Assembly (NCBI GenBank): GCA_021161305.1
Contig: JAGHAW010000226.1
Span: forward strand, 1-6,679
Direction of reading: 5' to 3'
Origin: Sulfurimonas sp.
GTDB lineage: Bacteria; Campylobacterota; Campylobacteria; Campylobacterales; Sulfurimonadaceae
Length of the DNA stretch: 6,679 nucleotides
Numbering within the stretch: the first letter of the stretch is position 1; each line of letters starts with the position of its first letter. This document shows, piece by piece, positions 6,524-6,679 of this stretch. A program made the translations under genes and the position numbers. Under the pieces are notes generated by a model that was not told the DNA's origin, ran no database searches, and was given only the letters and a program-made list of their open reading frames with translations.

Positions 6524-6679
6524 GTCTTTTTATCTCATCCAATAGTGTTTGAGAGTTCTGATACTCTGATTTGAAAAAATTATATAGTTTTTCAAATTCT
6601 TCATTTTCTTCTATGATTGAATTTGATTTACTGTTTAACTCTGGTGAATTAAGATTGTAAGAAGATAGAAGTTCTATAT
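6516..6679 (-). CDS. Hypothetical protein, C-terminal end (partial, runs off the window)
   Basis: On the minus strand a frame is open from the window edge to TAG at 6518-6516, giving the last 53 residues. It ends EYQNSQTLLDEIKRPN. The stretch EENEEFEKLYNFFKSEY is acidic and likely helical, while the part before it (SYNLNSPELNSKSNSI) is Ser/Asn-rich and probably disordered. I do not recognise the family. It looks coding because the frame has no stop over 164 bases in AT-rich DNA, whereas the other two minus-strand frames are interrupted there. It overlaps the end of the convergent acyl-CoA synthetase gene by 8 bases. The start, length and function lie outside the window. Confidence 0.6.
   Translation of the reverse strand, partial: IELLSSYNLNSPELNSKSNSIIEENEEFEKLYNFFKSEYQNSQTLLDEIKRPN

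Noticed and set aside
1..6679. CRISPR arrays, tandem repeats, defence or toxin-antitoxin genes.
   Set aside because: No regularly spaced direct repeats and no small paired genes were seen; the three complete genes are ordinary housekeeping-type families.

Overview
This AT-rich window looks like a chromosomal segment of a Campylobacterota bacterium, most like Sulfurimonas or a relative. That placement is inferred from the low GC, the protein wording (Lys/Asn/Ile/Ser-rich, with recognisable HrpB and YgiQ family sequences) and promoters with a strong -10 but a weak -35. It is not proven by any marker gene.

Layout: (1) 10-2526, plus strand, a full-length HrpB-type DExH ATP-dependent helicase. 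(2) 2527-3010, a gene-poor interval of IS debris. It holds a minus-strand remnant of an IS110-type transposase N-terminus (2545-2700) abutting a plus-strand remnant of the C-terminal part of a second, unrelated transposase, probably IS256/IS1249-like (about 2692-2850). Next to these is a hairpin-rich block (2851-2901). The debris is bracketed by a 30-bp imperfect inverted repeat (2556-2585 and 2924-2953), both arms of which resemble outward-facing sigma70 promoters. (3) 3011-4786, minus strand, a YgiQ-family (UPF0313) radical SAM protein starting at TTG, with a stem-loop over its stop codon. (4) 4787-4852, a 66-bp divergent promoter region. (5) 4853-6523, plus strand, a complete FadD-like long-chain acyl-CoA synthetase. 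(6) 6516-6679, minus strand, the C-terminal end of an unrecognised protein. Its stop codon and the stop of the acyl-CoA synthetase are the two arms of one palindrome, CTAATTAG.

The three complete genes have no obvious shared pathway. hrpB is separated from the others by the IS scar, ygiQ and the acyl-CoA synthetase gene are transcribed divergently from one short spacer, and the last gene converges on the acyl-CoA synthetase gene. I see no CRISPR array, rRNA or convincing tRNA, and no clear undescribed multi-gene system. The most unusual part is the layered IS scar between hrpB and ygiQ with its paired promoter-like repeats.
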